DNA of 64,000 nucleotides from Fimenecus sp964457415 (GTDB taxonomy: Bacteria; Bacillota; Clostridia; Oscillospirales; Acutalibacteraceae). Position numbers and translations under genes: made by a program. Shown one piece after another: positions 1-7,721 of the stretch; positions within the stretch are counted from its first letter, which is position 1, and each line of letters starts with the position of its first letter. The notes beneath the pieces were generated by a model, which was given only the letters and a program-made list of their open reading frames with translations, had not been told where the DNA came from and made no database searches. The stretch spans positions 1-64,000 of the forward strand of contig CAYWFB010000001.1 of NCBI GenBank assembly GCA_964457415.1, given 5' to 3'.

Positions 1-1090
1 CAAGACCTGTGTTGTTGATTTTACCGCCGAGAGCGAATACCTTTGTACCCTTTGATTTCTCTGTACCCATTGATGCAAACCAATCTGCACCCTTGAGGAT
101 AATCTGAGGAATGTTAGCAAATGTTTCAACGTTATTTTCTGTTGTGGGCTTGCCGAAGAGACCCTTAACTGCGGGATATGGAGGACGAGGTCTGGGCTCA
201 CCGCGATTACCTTCAATTGAGGTCATAAGAGCTGTTTCTTCACCGCAAACGAATGCGCCCGCACCAAGACGGATGTGAAGGTCAAAGTCAAAGCCTGAAT
301 TGAAGATATTTTTACCAAGAAGACCATATTCTTTAGCCTGGTCAATAGCAATCTGAAGTCTGTTAACTGCGATGGGGTACTCAGCACGAACGTAAACATA
401 ACCCTCTGTTGCACCTGTGGCATAACCACAGATAGCCATTGCTTCGATAATACAATGGGGGTCACCTTCAAGAACTGAACGGTCCATAAATGCACCGGGG
501 TCACCCTCGTCAGCATTACATACTACATATTTCTGGTCGGCAGAGTTAGCAGCTGTGAAGCTCCACTTAAGACCTGTGGGGAATCCGCCACCGCCACGGC
601 CGCGAAGTCCAGAATCCTTAACAACCTGTACAACCTGCTCGGGTGTGTACTCTGTCAAGCACTTTGCAAGAGCCTGATAGCCGTCATAAGCTATGTACTC
701 ATCAATATCTTCGGGGTCGATAACACCGCAGTTACGAAGAGCAACACGCTGCTGCTTTGAATAGAATGTTGTGTCGTTAAGTGATTTGATTTCTTCTGTT
801 GTTACTGTCTCATCATAGAGAAGTCTTGTAACAATTCTACCCTTAAGAAGATGCTCTTCAACGATTTCGGAAATATCCTCAACCTTAACCTGTGAATAGA
901 AGCTACCTTCGGGATAAACAATCATAATAGGACCGAGAGCACAAAGACCAAAACAACCTGTTCTGATAACTTTGATTTCTTCAGTTAATCCTTTTTCAGC
1001 AATCTGAGCTTCAAGAGCCTCAATGATTGCCTGACTGTTTGAAGAGGTACAACCGGTACCGCCGCAAACAAGCACGTGTGAACGATACAT
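1..1090 (-). CDS. hydB: NADH-binding NuoF/HydB subunit of an electron-bifurcating [FeFe]-hydrogenase-type complex (3' end outside window)
   Basis: Flavoprotein subunit that oxidises or reduces NAD(H) and passes electrons through FMN and Fe-S clusters in the cytoplasm. The N-terminus is a thioredoxin-like 2Fe-2S domain (CGGTGCTSS near residue 9, then CFGLCALGP). It is followed by the NuoF core with the glycine-rich NAD-site motif GLRGRGGGGFP, NADEGDPGAFMDR and the FMN-site stretch RLGAGAFVCGEETALM. The ATG at 1088-1090 follows a clear GGAGG site. The stop codon lies beyond position 1, so the 4Fe-4S part is not visible. It is the last visible gene of a four-gene minus-strand operon; the order NuoE-like, ATPase, ferredoxin, NuoF-like is typical of clostridial hydABC loci, where hydA would follow. 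The hydrogenase assignment over another NuoEF-type dehydrogenase is inference, because hydA is not in the window. Confidence 0.85.
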   Translation of the reverse strand, partial: MYRSHVLVCGGTGCTSSNSQAIIEALEAQIAEKGLTEEIKVIRTGCFGLCALGPIMIVYPEGSFYSQVKVEDISEIVEEHLLKGRIVTRLLYDETVTTEEIKSLNDTTFYSKQQRVALRNCGVIDPEDIDEYIAYDGYQALAKCLTEYTPEQVVQVVKDSGLRGRGGGGFPTGLKWSFTAANSADQKYVVCNADEGDPGAFMDRSVLEGDPHCIIEAMAICGYATGATEGYVYVRAEYPIAVNRLQIAIDQAKEYGLLGKNIFNSGFDFDLHIRLGAGAFVCGEETALMTSIEGNRGEPRPRPPYPAVKGLFGKPTTENNVETFANIPQIILKGADWFASMGTEKSKGTKVFALGGKINNTGL

Positions 1091-1102
1091 TATGTTTCCT
1101 CC

Positions 1103-1474
1103 TTATTTAAGTGCGCTGACTGTGTATTCTGCAACGGGATTGCCGTTAACAATATGGTCGTTAACTACCTTTGCTACCTTGTCAGCTGTCATTTTTACGT
1201 ATGTTACTTTTTCTTTGCCGGGCTGAACAATTTCAACGATTGGCTCATACTGGCACATACCGATGCAACCAGTCTGAACAACCTGAACGCCCTTAAGATT
1301 TCTCTTTGCCACTTCTTCAACAAATGCGTTGAGAACGGGACGTGCACCTGCTGCGATACCGCAGGTTGCCATACCGACAACAACTCTGATTGCTTCGTCG
1401 CCTGTATCTTCACGGACTGTCATTCTCTGCTTTGTTGCTTCTCTTATAGCCATAAGCTCTTCAAGAGTTTTCAT
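1103..1474 (-). CDS. Thioredoxin-like [2Fe-2S] ferredoxin of the hydrogenase operon
   Basis: Small 123-residue electron carrier of the thioredoxin-fold 2Fe-2S family found beside NuoE/NuoF-type subunits. Visible cysteines are C38 (in GMATCGIAAGAR), C70 and C74 (in TGCIGMC), the pattern usual for this short subfamily. There is no signal peptide or membrane segment, so it is cytoplasmic. The start abuts the stop of the upstream ATPase-like gene, and hydB follows 12 bases downstream, so the genes are translated from one message. It probably shuttles electrons within or near the HydABC complex, which is inferred from position. The family call is firm; the exact partner is not known. Confidence 0.85.
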   Translation of the reverse strand: MKTLEELMAIREATKQRMTVREDTGDEAIRVVVGMATCGIAAGARPVLNAFVEEVAKRNLKGVQVVQTGCIGMCQYEPIVEIVQPGKEKVTYVKMTADKVAKVVNDHIVNGNPVAEYTVSALK

Positions 1475-2026
1475 TTATAACGCACCTCCGTATAATTCGT
1501 TTGTGTTTTCTTCAATATAACCTTTTAGCCACTCTGACACCTCGTAAGTGTCAAGGGGCACATCTCCCAGAATATTTTTAATTTCGCGGGTATCAACTGT
1601 GAAATCCTCGCCGTCAACTGAATGGCGATAAATAAAATCACGGTCGGTATTCATTGTGATGAGCATTACCACGGTTGCAGTAACATCACCGAGAGGAGTA
1701 AAATCAACACTATCGGTTTTAAAGGTTGCACGCACTTCAGTGCCCACGCCCAATTCAGATTTGATTGTGAGTCCCCCACCCGTTTGCTCAGCCGCCATTT
1801 TGAAAAGCGGAATTCCCATACCTACCTTGCGGGTAGTTCTTGTTGTAAAAAACGGGTCGATTACGCTTTTTACCTGACTCTCACTCATACCCTTACCGTT
1901 ATCATAAATACCAATCAGCAAGGTTTTTTCGCTTGTATTTTCGGCAATCTCAATTGTTATTAAAGACGCCCCCGCCGAGATTGAGTTCTGGGCAATATCC
2001 AGAATATTAAGAGACAGTTCTCTCAT
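1475..2026 (-). CDS. HATPase_c (histidine-kinase-type) ATP-binding protein of the hydrogenase operon
   Basis: A 183-residue protein with a GHKL ATPase fold but no phospho-acceptor domain. The N box is NILDIAQNS (N14), the G1 box is DNGKGM (42-47), and GMGIPL (69-74) is the G2 region. It has no membrane segment and no dimerisation/His domain, so it resembles the anti-sigma-like or orphan kinase proteins often encoded between hydC and the ferredoxin in clostridial hydrogenase operons. Its role there is not established; a regulatory or assembly role is inference. Its ATG overlaps the stop of the NuoE-like gene and its stop abuts the next start, which indicates translational coupling. Confidence 0.8.
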   Translation of the reverse strand: MRELSLNILDIAQNSISAGASLITIEIAENTSEKTLLIGIYDNGKGMSESQVKSVIDPFFTTRTTRKVGMGIPLFKMAAEQTGGGLTIKSELGVGTEVRATFKTDSVDFTPLGDVTATVVMLITMNTDRDFIYRHSVDGEDFTVDTREIKNILGDVPLDTYEVSEWLKGYIEENTNELYGGAL

Positions 2027-2523
2027 TATGCCATGTACTTATCAAGGATACCGGCAATATCGTTACCTGTGAGCTTACCGTAAACCTCATCATTAACTGT
2101 GAGGACGGGAGCAAGTCCGCAAGCGCCGATGCAACGGCAAGCCTCAAGTGAGAATTTACCGTCAGCAGTACATTCGTCGGGACCGATACCAAGTTTTTCA
2201 GTAATCTTGTCAACAAGGTCCTGTGCGCCTTTAACGTAGCAAGCAGTACCGAGACAAACTGAAATGTTGTACTCACCCTTAGGGGAAAGTGAGAACTGTG
2301 CATAGAAGGTTGATACACCGTAAACCTTTTCAAGCGGAACGTCCATACCCTCTGCAATCATTACCTGAACCTCATAAGGAAGATAGCCGTAAATAGCCTG
2401 TGCTTCCTGCATAACATGCATAAGCATACTCTTGTCGTCCTTATTTGCTTCAATTACAGTTTTGAGCTGTGCTTCCTGCTCGGGTGTTCCCTTGAAGGGA
2501 ATAGAACTGATTTTTTTGAGCAT
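2026..2523 (-). CDS. hydC: NuoE/HydC-type [2Fe-2S] subunit
   Basis: A 165-residue thioredoxin-like 2Fe-2S subunit that pairs with the NuoF/HydB flavoprotein. Cluster ligands fit C90 and C95 (CLGTAC) and C131 and C135 (CIGAC). The helical N-terminus contains GYLP and GVSTFYAQF, typical of the family. The start was set at 2523 because a GGAGGAAAC ribosome site lies just upstream of this ATG; an upstream in-frame ATG at 2565 has no such site. It is the first gene of the operon, next to a sigma-A-like promoter with a Rex-like operator, so expression probably follows the NADH/NAD ratio. Symbol hydC is used by analogy with bifurcating hydrogenases. Confidence 0.85.
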   Translation of the reverse strand: MLKKISSIPFKGTPEQEAQLKTVIEANKDDKSMLMHVMQEAQAIYGYLPYEVQVMIAEGMDVPLEKVYGVSTFYAQFSLSPKGEYNISVCLGTACYVKGAQDLVDKITEKLGIGPDECTADGKFSLEACRCIGACGLAPVLTVNDEVYGKLTGNDIAGILDKYMA

Positions 2524-2598
2524 TTTTAGGTTTCCTCCTTTTAAAAATTGGTGGATTTTATCCACCGCTGAATATACTAAAATTCGACAGAACAGTAT

Positions 2599-2635
2599 AT
2601 GTTAAAATTATAACAGACTATTGTCAAAATGTCTA
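2599..2635 (-). promoter_or_regulatory. Hydrogenase operon promoter with Rex-like operator
   Basis: Two overlapping sigma-A-type promoters can be read on the minus strand: TAGACA (2635-2630), 17 bases, TATAAT (2612-2607); and TTGACA (2627-2622), 17 bases, TAACAT (2604-2599). The dyad TGTTAAAATTATAACA (2600-2615) covers both -10 boxes and matches the Rex consensus TGTTAANNNNTTAACA at 11 of 12 fixed positions. Rex is the NADH-sensing repressor that controls fermentation and hydrogenase genes in many Clostridia; its action here is inference. Confidence 0.6.
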
Positions 2636-2677
2636 TTAAAATTTTAGATTTTTTTACTATTTATTAGTATTATAAAT

Positions 2678-2701
2678 AAAAGCCCTCATAGGAAGGCTTT
2701 T
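2678..2701. terminator. Terminator downstream of the PdxR-like gene
   Basis: Inverted repeat AAAAGCC/GGCTTTT with T-rich flanks on both sides, placed just after the stop of the minus-strand regulator gene at 2709 and upstream of the hydrogenase promoter. Confidence 0.6.
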
Positions 2702-2708
2702 TTTGTGC

Positions 2709-4013
2709 TTATTCACCACCGCAAAGGGCGACGCACAGGGAATTTATGGCAATTGGAAGTGCTGAAAGGCTGATGCTTGACACGGAAAACGCAATCACAC
2801 CGCAAAGGTCGTTTTCTTCGGCAGAAATCAGCATTATTCCGTTTTTATATGCCTTTTCTATAATCTCATTTGTTGAAAGCCCAAGGCGAAACCGACAACG
2901 CACATAAAGCGGTGAATTTGTTTTTAATATTTCGACATTTTCACTAAATTTTTCAGTGAGTAAATCCGCAAGAATTTTTGATTTCTGTGCATAGAGCTTT
3001 CTTGATTTTCTGATTTGTGAATAGAGATGTCCATCTCGTATATAACTGCACAAAGCTATCTGGTCCGCCTTTGAAACGGTCTGGTTGTAGAGGTTTGCTT
3101 TACGTTTGTATTCCTTTAAAAGTCGGGTGGGCAAAATCATAAAGCTTATACGGATTGAGGGCAATAAAAGCTTTGAAAATGTGCCTAAATACACCACATT
3201 TTCACCGCCGTCAAGACCCTGAAGTGACGGTGTGGGGCGGTTAAAATAACGAAATTCGCTACCGTAGTCATCTTCGATAATAAGCTTGCCGTTTTTACGG
3301 GCAAAATCCACCAATTCAAAGCGGTCGTGAACGCTCATTGTGTCGCCCCAACGGGTTGAATACGAGGGTGAAACATATAAAATATTGCTATTTTCTTTGT
3401 TGTCGGTGACGCGAAATTCGTAGTCGTGAAAAACGGCAATACCCTGCTTATATGACAAGTCGTCAAAGCACACATCCCTTTTGTTTTTTACAAGAGGACA
3501 AAGAATATTCAATAGGGTCTGCACTCCTGCACCGATTACAATATCTTCTTCGTTGCAGACACAGTTTCGTGTTTCGCGGGCATAAGTGGCTATCTCACGG
3601 CGCAAATCGGGCTCACCCTGTGGCTCACCGTAAAAAAGCAGACGCTCGGTCTGTCGCAGAGCACTTTTCACATAGCGACGCCAGATATTCATATCAAAAA
3701 CCTCTTCATCAACACCTGCTGATGAAAAGTCATAGATTATTTCATTTTTTTCGTTTTGAGTGCTTGCTTTGATTTCTTCTTTTTTCGGCAGATTTCCGCG
3801 TTTTGAGACATAGTATCCACTTTGACTTTTGGGCAATATGTAGCCATCATCGCAAAGGCACAAATATGCAAGCTCTGCCGTGGTTTTGCTGACTCCCCTC
3901 TCCTCTGCACAACGGCGAATTGAGGGAAGGCGCTCACCCTCCGGCAATTTTCCGCTTTCAATCAAATCCTTATAATAATCATAAATCTGCATATATAATT
4001 TTCGGCTTTTCAC
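2709..4013 (-). CDS. pdxR: MocR/PdxR-type GntR-aminotransferase transcriptional regulator
   Basis: A 434-residue fusion of an N-terminal GntR winged helix (about residues 5-70, with LPSIRRCAEERGVSKTT) and a fold-type I aminotransferase-like effector domain. The PLP-site features are EDDYGSEFRY (from 247) and the lysine K281 in GTFSKLLLPSIR. Proteins of this family sense pyridoxal phosphate and activate or repress vitamin B6 genes. It is divergent from a pyridoxal kinase and an ECF S-component, which supports a PdxR role. The 102-base intergenic region would hold both promoters and the operator. Symbol is by role; related MocR proteins control other pathways. Confidence 0.8.
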   Translation of the reverse strand: MKSRKLYMQIYDYYKDLIESGKLPEGERLPSIRRCAEERGVSKTTAELAYLCLCDDGYILPKSQSGYYVSKRGNLPKKEEIKASTQNEKNEIIYDFSSAGVDEEVFDMNIWRRYVKSALRQTERLLFYGEPQGEPDLRREIATYARETRNCVCNEEDIVIGAGVQTLLNILCPLVKNKRDVCFDDLSYKQGIAVFHDYEFRVTDNKENSNILYVSPSYSTRWGDTMSVHDRFELVDFARKNGKLIIEDDYGSEFRYFNRPTPSLQGLDGGENVVYLGTFSKLLLPSIRISFMILPTRLLKEYKRKANLYNQTVSKADQIALCSYIRDGHLYSQIRKSRKLYAQKSKILADLLTEKFSENVEILKTNSPLYVRCRFRLGLSTNEIIEKAYKNGIMLISAEENDLCGVIAFSVSSISLSALPIAINSLCVALCGGE

Positions 4014-4115
4014 GACTAACTGTCCCCTTAAAAATTATCAAATTTGTATATTTTATTAAAGACACTTTTGTTATATTATATACCCATAAAATTAACTTTG
4101 CAAGGGGTGAAATCG

Positions 4116-4940
4116 GTGAAAAAAATTGCAGTTATAAATGACCTTTCGGGCTTTGGAAAATGCTCGCTTACGGTGGCTTTGCCCATTATTTCTGTTCTTG
4201 GAATTGAAGCCTGCCCACTGCCAACTGCAGTACTTTCAAATCAAACGGGTTTTGAGAGCTTTTATTGTGCCGATTTCACCGAAAATATATCCCCTTATAT
4301 TGATGTGTGGAAAAAGCAGAATGTGAAATTCGATGCAATTCTCACGGGGTATCTTGCAAGTGAAAAGCAGGTTGATGTTATTCTCGATTTTATTGACCAT
4401 TTTGGCGAGAATTCACTTGTTTTTGTTGACCCCATTATGGCGGACGACGGCGTGCTTTATGACACCTACAATGCAGAGCTTTGCGAAAAGGTGAAAATGC
4501 TCACTGAAAAAGCAAATATAATCACTCCCAACCTTACTGAATTATGTATTCTTTGCGGTGCAGATTACAATGAAATCGCAAAAGAAAACTGCGTTGAAAA
4601 AACATCTGAATTAGCAAAATCACTTCTTACAAAAACCACCAGAACAGTCATTGTTACGGGTGTTAAAAAGAACGACGAAATCTGCAATATTATAATTGAA
4701 GAAAACGGCACAAGCGTTGTAAAATCAAGGTTTTTAAAGGGTAGCTTTTCGGGTACGGGCGACATTTTTTCAAGTATCGTATGCGGTGCTGTGATAAATG
4801 GAAAATCCGTTGTTGATGCAGTTACTCTTGCCACGGAATTTATCTTTAAATCGATAAAAAATACCCCGACAGAACTCGACTACGAGCCCAACGGAGTGAA
4901 CTTTCAAGAGCATTTGGAGATGCTTATAAATGCGAAATAA
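4116..4940 (+). CDS. pdxK: Pyridoxal/pyridoxamine kinase
   Basis: A 274-residue ribokinase-fold kinase that phosphorylates vitamin B6 vitamers in the salvage pathway. The N-terminus KKIAVINDLSGFGKCSLT, the central FVDPIMADDG and the anion-hole/catalytic motif GTGD (catalytic Asp near residue 216) fit the pyridoxamine kinase family. I place the start at GTG 4116, eight bases after AAGGGG; an upstream in-frame ATG at 4044 would add a non-conserved extension with no ribosome site. It overlaps the next gene by 11 bases, so kinase and transporter genes are co-translated. Divergent pdxR suggests PLP-responsive control. Confidence 0.88.
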   Translation: MKKIAVINDLSGFGKCSLTVALPIISVLGIEACPLPTAVLSNQTGFESFYCADFTENISPYIDVWKKQNVKFDAILTGYLASEKQVDVILDFIDHFGENSLVFVDPIMADDGVLYDTYNAELCEKVKMLTEKANIITPNLTELCILCGADYNEIAKENCVEKTSELAKSLLTKTTRTVIVTGVKKNDEICNIIIEENGTSVVKSRFLKGSFSGTGDIFSSIVCGAVINGKSVVDAVTLATEFIFKSIKNTPTELDYEPNGVNFQEHLEMLINAK

Positions 4941-5454
4941 AAAATCAATTTTGAACATTGCTTATACGGCAGTTTTTTCGGCAATCATTATGCTTTTTAC
5001 CGCGTTGATTAAGATTTCAACGGGGCTTGGCGAGGGGTATATTCACCTTGGCGACAGTGTAATTTACCTCTGTGCTTGCGTGCTACCCTTCCCCTATTGC
5101 ATTATTGCCGCGGCTTTGGGCGGTGCACTCGCAGACATGCTTGCAGGCTTTGCAATCTGGAGTGTACCAACGGCAATTATAAAAATGCTGATTGCATTGC
5201 CCTTTGCCTTGGTATGTAAAAAGAATAATTCAAACAGAATCCTTAACAAGAAAACGTCACTTATGCCCGCGATGTCGGGTATAATTTCAATAGTGGGTTA
5301 TTTTGTGGCAGAATGTATTTTGTATTCTGTGGCATCGGCGACACTTTCAATTTTTGGCAATATAATTCAGGCTATGGGAAGCGCAATCGTCTTTTACATA
5401 ATGGCAATCGCTCTTGATAAAACGAATTTTAAAAGGAGAATAAATAATGGCTGA
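4930..5454 (+). CDS. ECF transporter S component, probably vitamin B6-related
   Basis: A 174-residue integral membrane protein with about five to six hydrophobic segments and a GEGYIHLGDSVIYL loop typical of small ECF substrate-binding (S) components. It would work with the shared EcfAAT energising module, which is not in the window. Sitting between a pyridoxal kinase and a TatD-linked radical SAM gene under a PdxR-like regulator, it probably imports pyridoxine or a related precursor; substrate is inferred from context only. It resembles the uncharacterised family I know as TIGR04002. Confidence 0.75.
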   Translation: MRNKKSILNIAYTAVFSAIIMLFTALIKISTGLGEGYIHLGDSVIYLCACVLPFPYCIIAAALGGALADMLAGFAIWSVPTAIIKMLIALPFALVCKKNNSNRILNKKTSLMPAMSGIISIVGYFVAECILYSVASATLSIFGNIIQAMGSAIVFYIMAIALDKTNFKRRINNG

Positions 5455-6052
5455 TATAGTTTATACTTACGGAAATCAGGCTTATCTGAATATTACTAAC
5501 GCTTGCCCCTGCAGATGCACTTTCTGTATCCGCAATAACGGGGATTCTGTTGGCGAGGCAACAACGCTTTGGTTTGAGCACAGCCCCTCAATTGATGAAA
5601 TCAAGGCAGAAATTGATGCTTTTGATTTTTCAAAATATAATAATTCAATTATTATTTGCGGTTATGGTGAGCCCACCTGCGCACTCAAGAATTTGCTTGA
5701 GGCTTGCAAATATTTAAAGACCAAGGGAATAAGTATCCGTCTTAACACAAACGGACTTTCTGACCTCATTAATAAGCGCGAAACCGCAAAGGAAATCTGC
5801 GAAGTGATTGACACGGTTTCAATAAGCCTTAATGCCCCAACCGCAGAGAAATATAATGAAGTTACACGACCCTCGTTCGGTAGGCCCGCATTCGACGCAA
5901 TGCTGAAATTTGCAAAGGAATGTAAGGAATATGGTATCAAAACCATTTTAACCGTTGTTGATGTTATAAGCGAAGAAGATATTGAAGCTTGCAAAAAGCT
6001 TTGCGAGGAAATTGGTATACCGCTCCGAGTGAGAGAATATACGGCGGAATAA
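5447..6052 (+). CDS. Radical SAM protein, TatD-nuclease-associated type
   Basis: A 201-residue minimal radical SAM enzyme. The cluster motif is C20-x3-C24-x2-C27 (CPCRCTFC), followed by the SAM-binding GYGEPT and LNTNGLS stretches. It lacks the C-terminal Fe-S extensions of larger families. It resembles the small family usually encoded beside or fused to TatD-like hydrolases (TIGR04038 as I recall), whose reaction is unknown; no tatD gene is present here. Its ATG overlaps the S-component stop by 8 bases and follows AAAGGAG, placing it in the vitamin B6 operon. Confidence 0.8.
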   Translation: MADIVYTYGNQAYLNITNACPCRCTFCIRNNGDSVGEATTLWFEHSPSIDEIKAEIDAFDFSKYNNSIIICGYGEPTCALKNLLEACKYLKTKGISIRLNTNGLSDLINKRETAKEICEVIDTVSISLNAPTAEKYNEVTRPSFGRPAFDAMLKFAKECKEYGIKTILTVVDVISEEDIEACKKLCEEIGIPLRVREYTAE

Positions 6053-6096
6053 GTGCAAAAGGCAAAACGCAAAGTGCAAAACTATACACATAAATC

Positions 6097-6176
6097 TTGT
6101 AGGGGCGCTTCACGAAGTGCCCGAAATAATTACATATCAAACTACAACGAACGCAACGTGCAAGCGTCCCTACAAT
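6097..6176. repeat. Divergent REP-like palindromic units
   Basis: TTGTAGGGGCGCTTCACG (6097 on) and CAAGCGTCCCTACAAT (6161-6176) form an inverted pair about 80 bases long. They share the TGTAGGGG end with the REP units near 34.3 kb and those inside the two transposase genes. The interior is less conserved than in the other copies. Confidence 0.6.
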
Positions 6177-6213
6177 ATCACTACTCTTAATTTAAATATA
6201 TTTATAAAAATAA

Positions 6214-6238
6214 CCGAACAACATTCCTCGTTGTTCGG
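6214..6238. terminator. Bidirectional terminator
   Basis: Perfect inverted repeat CCGAACAAC/GTTGTTCGG with A-rich left and T-rich right flanks, between the plus-strand radical SAM gene and the minus-strand HTH gene. Confidence 0.8.
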
Positions 6239-6245
6239 TCTTTTT

Positions 6246-6455
6246 TCATCTTAACGGTCTTGGTTCATCAATCAAGCCAAGTATATAATCAACAGAAATA
6301 TTATAAAACTCTGCTAATAATTTCAACTTCTCACCACTTATATCTGACTTTCCTGTTTCGATTTTACTGTACTGTTGTTGAGTGGTTTTTATTACTTGTG
6401 CTAATTCGTTTTGACTTAAATCGCGGTCTTCACGCAAATCTCTGATTCTATTCAT
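6246..6455 (-). CDS. Small Cro/CI-type HTH regulator
   Basis: A 69-residue protein that is almost entirely an XRE/HTH_3 domain: IRDLREDRDLSQNELAQVI, then TTQQQYSKIETGKSDIS as the recognition helix, then LAEFYNISVDYILGL. No effector domain is present, so it acts as a DNA-binding repressor or as an antitoxin-like regulator. It is divergent from another small HTH gene across about 117 bases that hold a consensus promoter and a dyad. The pair may control each other's transcription; this is inference. Confidence 0.8.
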   Translation of the reverse strand: MNRIRDLREDRDLSQNELAQVIKTTQQQYSKIETGKSDISGEKLKLLAEFYNISVDYILGLIDEPRPLR

Positions 6456-6505
6456 AATATCAGCTCCCCTTACATATATATTTTAACTCACATCGAAAAG
6501 TTGTA

Positions 6506-6559
6506 TTGACAATTACTACTTTTAGATGTAATATATTAAATAATACATCTAATAATTGT
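6506..6559 (+). promoter_or_regulatory. Consensus promoter with overlapping dyad operator
   Basis: TTGACA (6506-6511), 17-base spacer, TAATAT (6529-6534). The inverted repeat AGATGTA (6524-6530)/TACATCT (6544-6550) overlaps the -10 box, and a looser outer repeat ACAATTA (6509-6515)/TAATTGT (6553-6559) surrounds it. This is the expected layout for repression by one of the flanking HTH proteins. Confidence 0.6.
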
Positions 6560-6572
6560 AAGGGGTGATACA

Positions 6573-6815
6573 ATGAAAATCAATTTATATCAAGAGTCTT
6601 GGGATATTTTTGTCCGCAACATAATATGGTTACGAAAACACTATAAAATTCCCAAAAATAAAATGGCTGAAATTCTCGGCATAGATATCGCTGCACTAAA
6701 CAAAATTGAAAAAAATGAAATACCTGACGAAGTGACTGTTGAAATATTACTAAATGCTGAAAAATTCTTCGGCATTCCCATAAAAGATTTTATTGGACAT
6801 TTTATTTATGAATAA
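6573..6815 (+). CDS. Small HTH protein
   Basis: An 80-residue XRE-like protein. The helix-turn-helix lies around residues 16-50 (IIWLRKHYKIPKNKMAEIL, then IAALNKIEKNE), with a C-terminal helix pair ending in IKDFIGHFIYE. The start follows AAGGGGTG. It differs in sequence from the divergent 69-residue regulator, so it is not a duplicate. The strong promoter and overlapping dyad point to auto- or cross-regulation. It is followed by a good terminator, so the gene stands alone. Target genes are not visible. Confidence 0.7.
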   Translation: MKINLYQESWDIFVRNIIWLRKHYKIPKNKMAEILGIDIAALNKIEKNEIPDEVTVEILLNAEKFFGIPIKDFIGHFIYE

Positions 6816-6823
6816 AAACAAGA

Positions 6824-6857
6824 AAAAGCACCCGAGTTTAAAAACTTGGGTGCTTTT
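6824..6857. terminator. Rho-independent terminator
   Basis: AAAAGCACCCGAGTT/AACTTGGGTGCTTTT is a 15-base stem with one wobble and a short loop, placed directly after the HTH stop at 6815. Confidence 0.85.
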
Positions 6858-6906
6858 CCGTTTAGATGTGAAAGAGAAAGATATTAAAATGACAAAATCA
6901 AATTGA

Positions 6907-7149
6907 TTATGCTACTGTTGAGTTTTTTACGCGTGTGTGATTCTGTGAGTTATACGCTCTTAAATGCTCGCCACGAGCCACTGCCTTTTTGTGATTTCTG
7001 ATACGGATTGCACGACGGATATTGCCTACTACAATTCTTTTAACATTCTGCTCAAAAGCGATAACCTTTTCTTCGTGCATAAAGCCATATATGAGAAGAA
7101 TTGAAACTGCGAGTTCTATTAAAGTTGTGATTGCAAATGTTGCTGACAT
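6907..7149 (-). CDS. SOS-controlled small membrane protein
   Basis: An 80-residue protein with one hydrophobic segment at about residues 5-23 and a basic cytoplasmic tail rich in R and K. The ribosome site GGAGGTAG precedes its ATG. I do not recognise a named family. The promoter has TATAAT and a perfect GAACATTTGTTC LexA-type box, with a weaker second box at the -35, so the gene should be induced by DNA damage. Small single-pass SOS proteins in other bacteria (YneA, SidA) block cell division; a similar role here is a guess based on size, topology and control. Confidence 0.65.
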   Translation of the reverse strand: MSATFAITTLIELAVSILLIYGFMHEEKVIAFEQNVKRIVVGNIRRAIRIRNHKKAVARGEHLRAYNSQNHTRVKNSTVA

Positions 7150-7202
7150 AAAATCTACCTCCGAATGAGTTAATATTTTTATTTTCGTTACCGAGCAAAC
7201 TT

Positions 7203-7265
7203 GAACAAATGTTCTTTACAAATCTAATTATATCCATTTTTTTGCAAAAGTCAATACAAATGTTC
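7203..7265 (-). promoter_or_regulatory. SOS (LexA-type) promoter
   Basis: On the minus strand: TTGACT (7254-7249), 16 bases, TATAAT (7232-7227). A perfect palindromic-arm box GAACATTTGTTC occupies 7214-7203 just downstream of the -10. A degenerate box GAACATTTGTAT (7265-7254) abuts the -35. The 12-base box is identical to the one before the barnase gene at 47.6 kb. Confidence 0.7.
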
Positions 7266-7721
7266 GTAATGTTTTGCATTTTCAGTCCGTTTTTACGGAC
7301 ACAAAATTATTAATTTTTACCGATATTTCCTTTTGTAATTAAATAATAACACAACATATTGTGGTTGTCAATATAAATTAACACAAAATATTTGATTTTT
7401 GAGTATTTTTCGACTATTCAGATAAATTTTACGGTTTTTTATTTTTGTTCGGTAAAATATGGGGAATATTTAGCCTTCCCCCAACGAGGGGAAGGTGGCA
7501 CGAGCAACGCGAGTGACAGAAGGGGGGCTTTTCAGATACCCCCTCAGTCGCTTCGTGACAGCTCCCCCTCAAGTGTGGAGCCTAATTTCACAAGTCATCA
7601 AAACAAAATCAAAAATAATCAAAAAATATTATTTTACCTATTTATTATTTTATAAAAATAGTGTAGAATATTAAGGATAATGGGAATTTATGTTTAATTG
7701 TATGTAAATCGAGGTAAAAAA
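7266..7721. other. Non-coding region upstream of obg
   Basis: AT-rich intergenic DNA holding a mosaic repeat (7472-7588) and the leader of obg. No convincing gene was seen. Short open frames here run through the repeat and have no ribosome site. Confidence 0.6.
7472..7588. repeat. AGCCTTCCCC-type intergenic repeat, copy 1
   Basis: Begins AGCCTTCCCCCAACGAGGGG and ends CTCCCCCTCAAGTGTGGAG. It shares its start, middle (CCCCTCAGT) and end with the elements at 38375-38489 and, in part, 34421-34478. Both ends can fold into hairpins. It contains no gene. Confidence 0.7.

Noticed and set aside
1154..1963. Plus-strand open frames opposite the hydrogenase genes
   Set aside because: They mirror well-conserved minus-strand genes, have no ribosome sites and no recognisable protein motifs.
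7392..7655. Open frame through the first AGCCTTCCCC repeat as a gene
   Set aside because: It has no ribosome site, the codons follow the repeat, and the same repeat elsewhere is not coding in a conserved frame.
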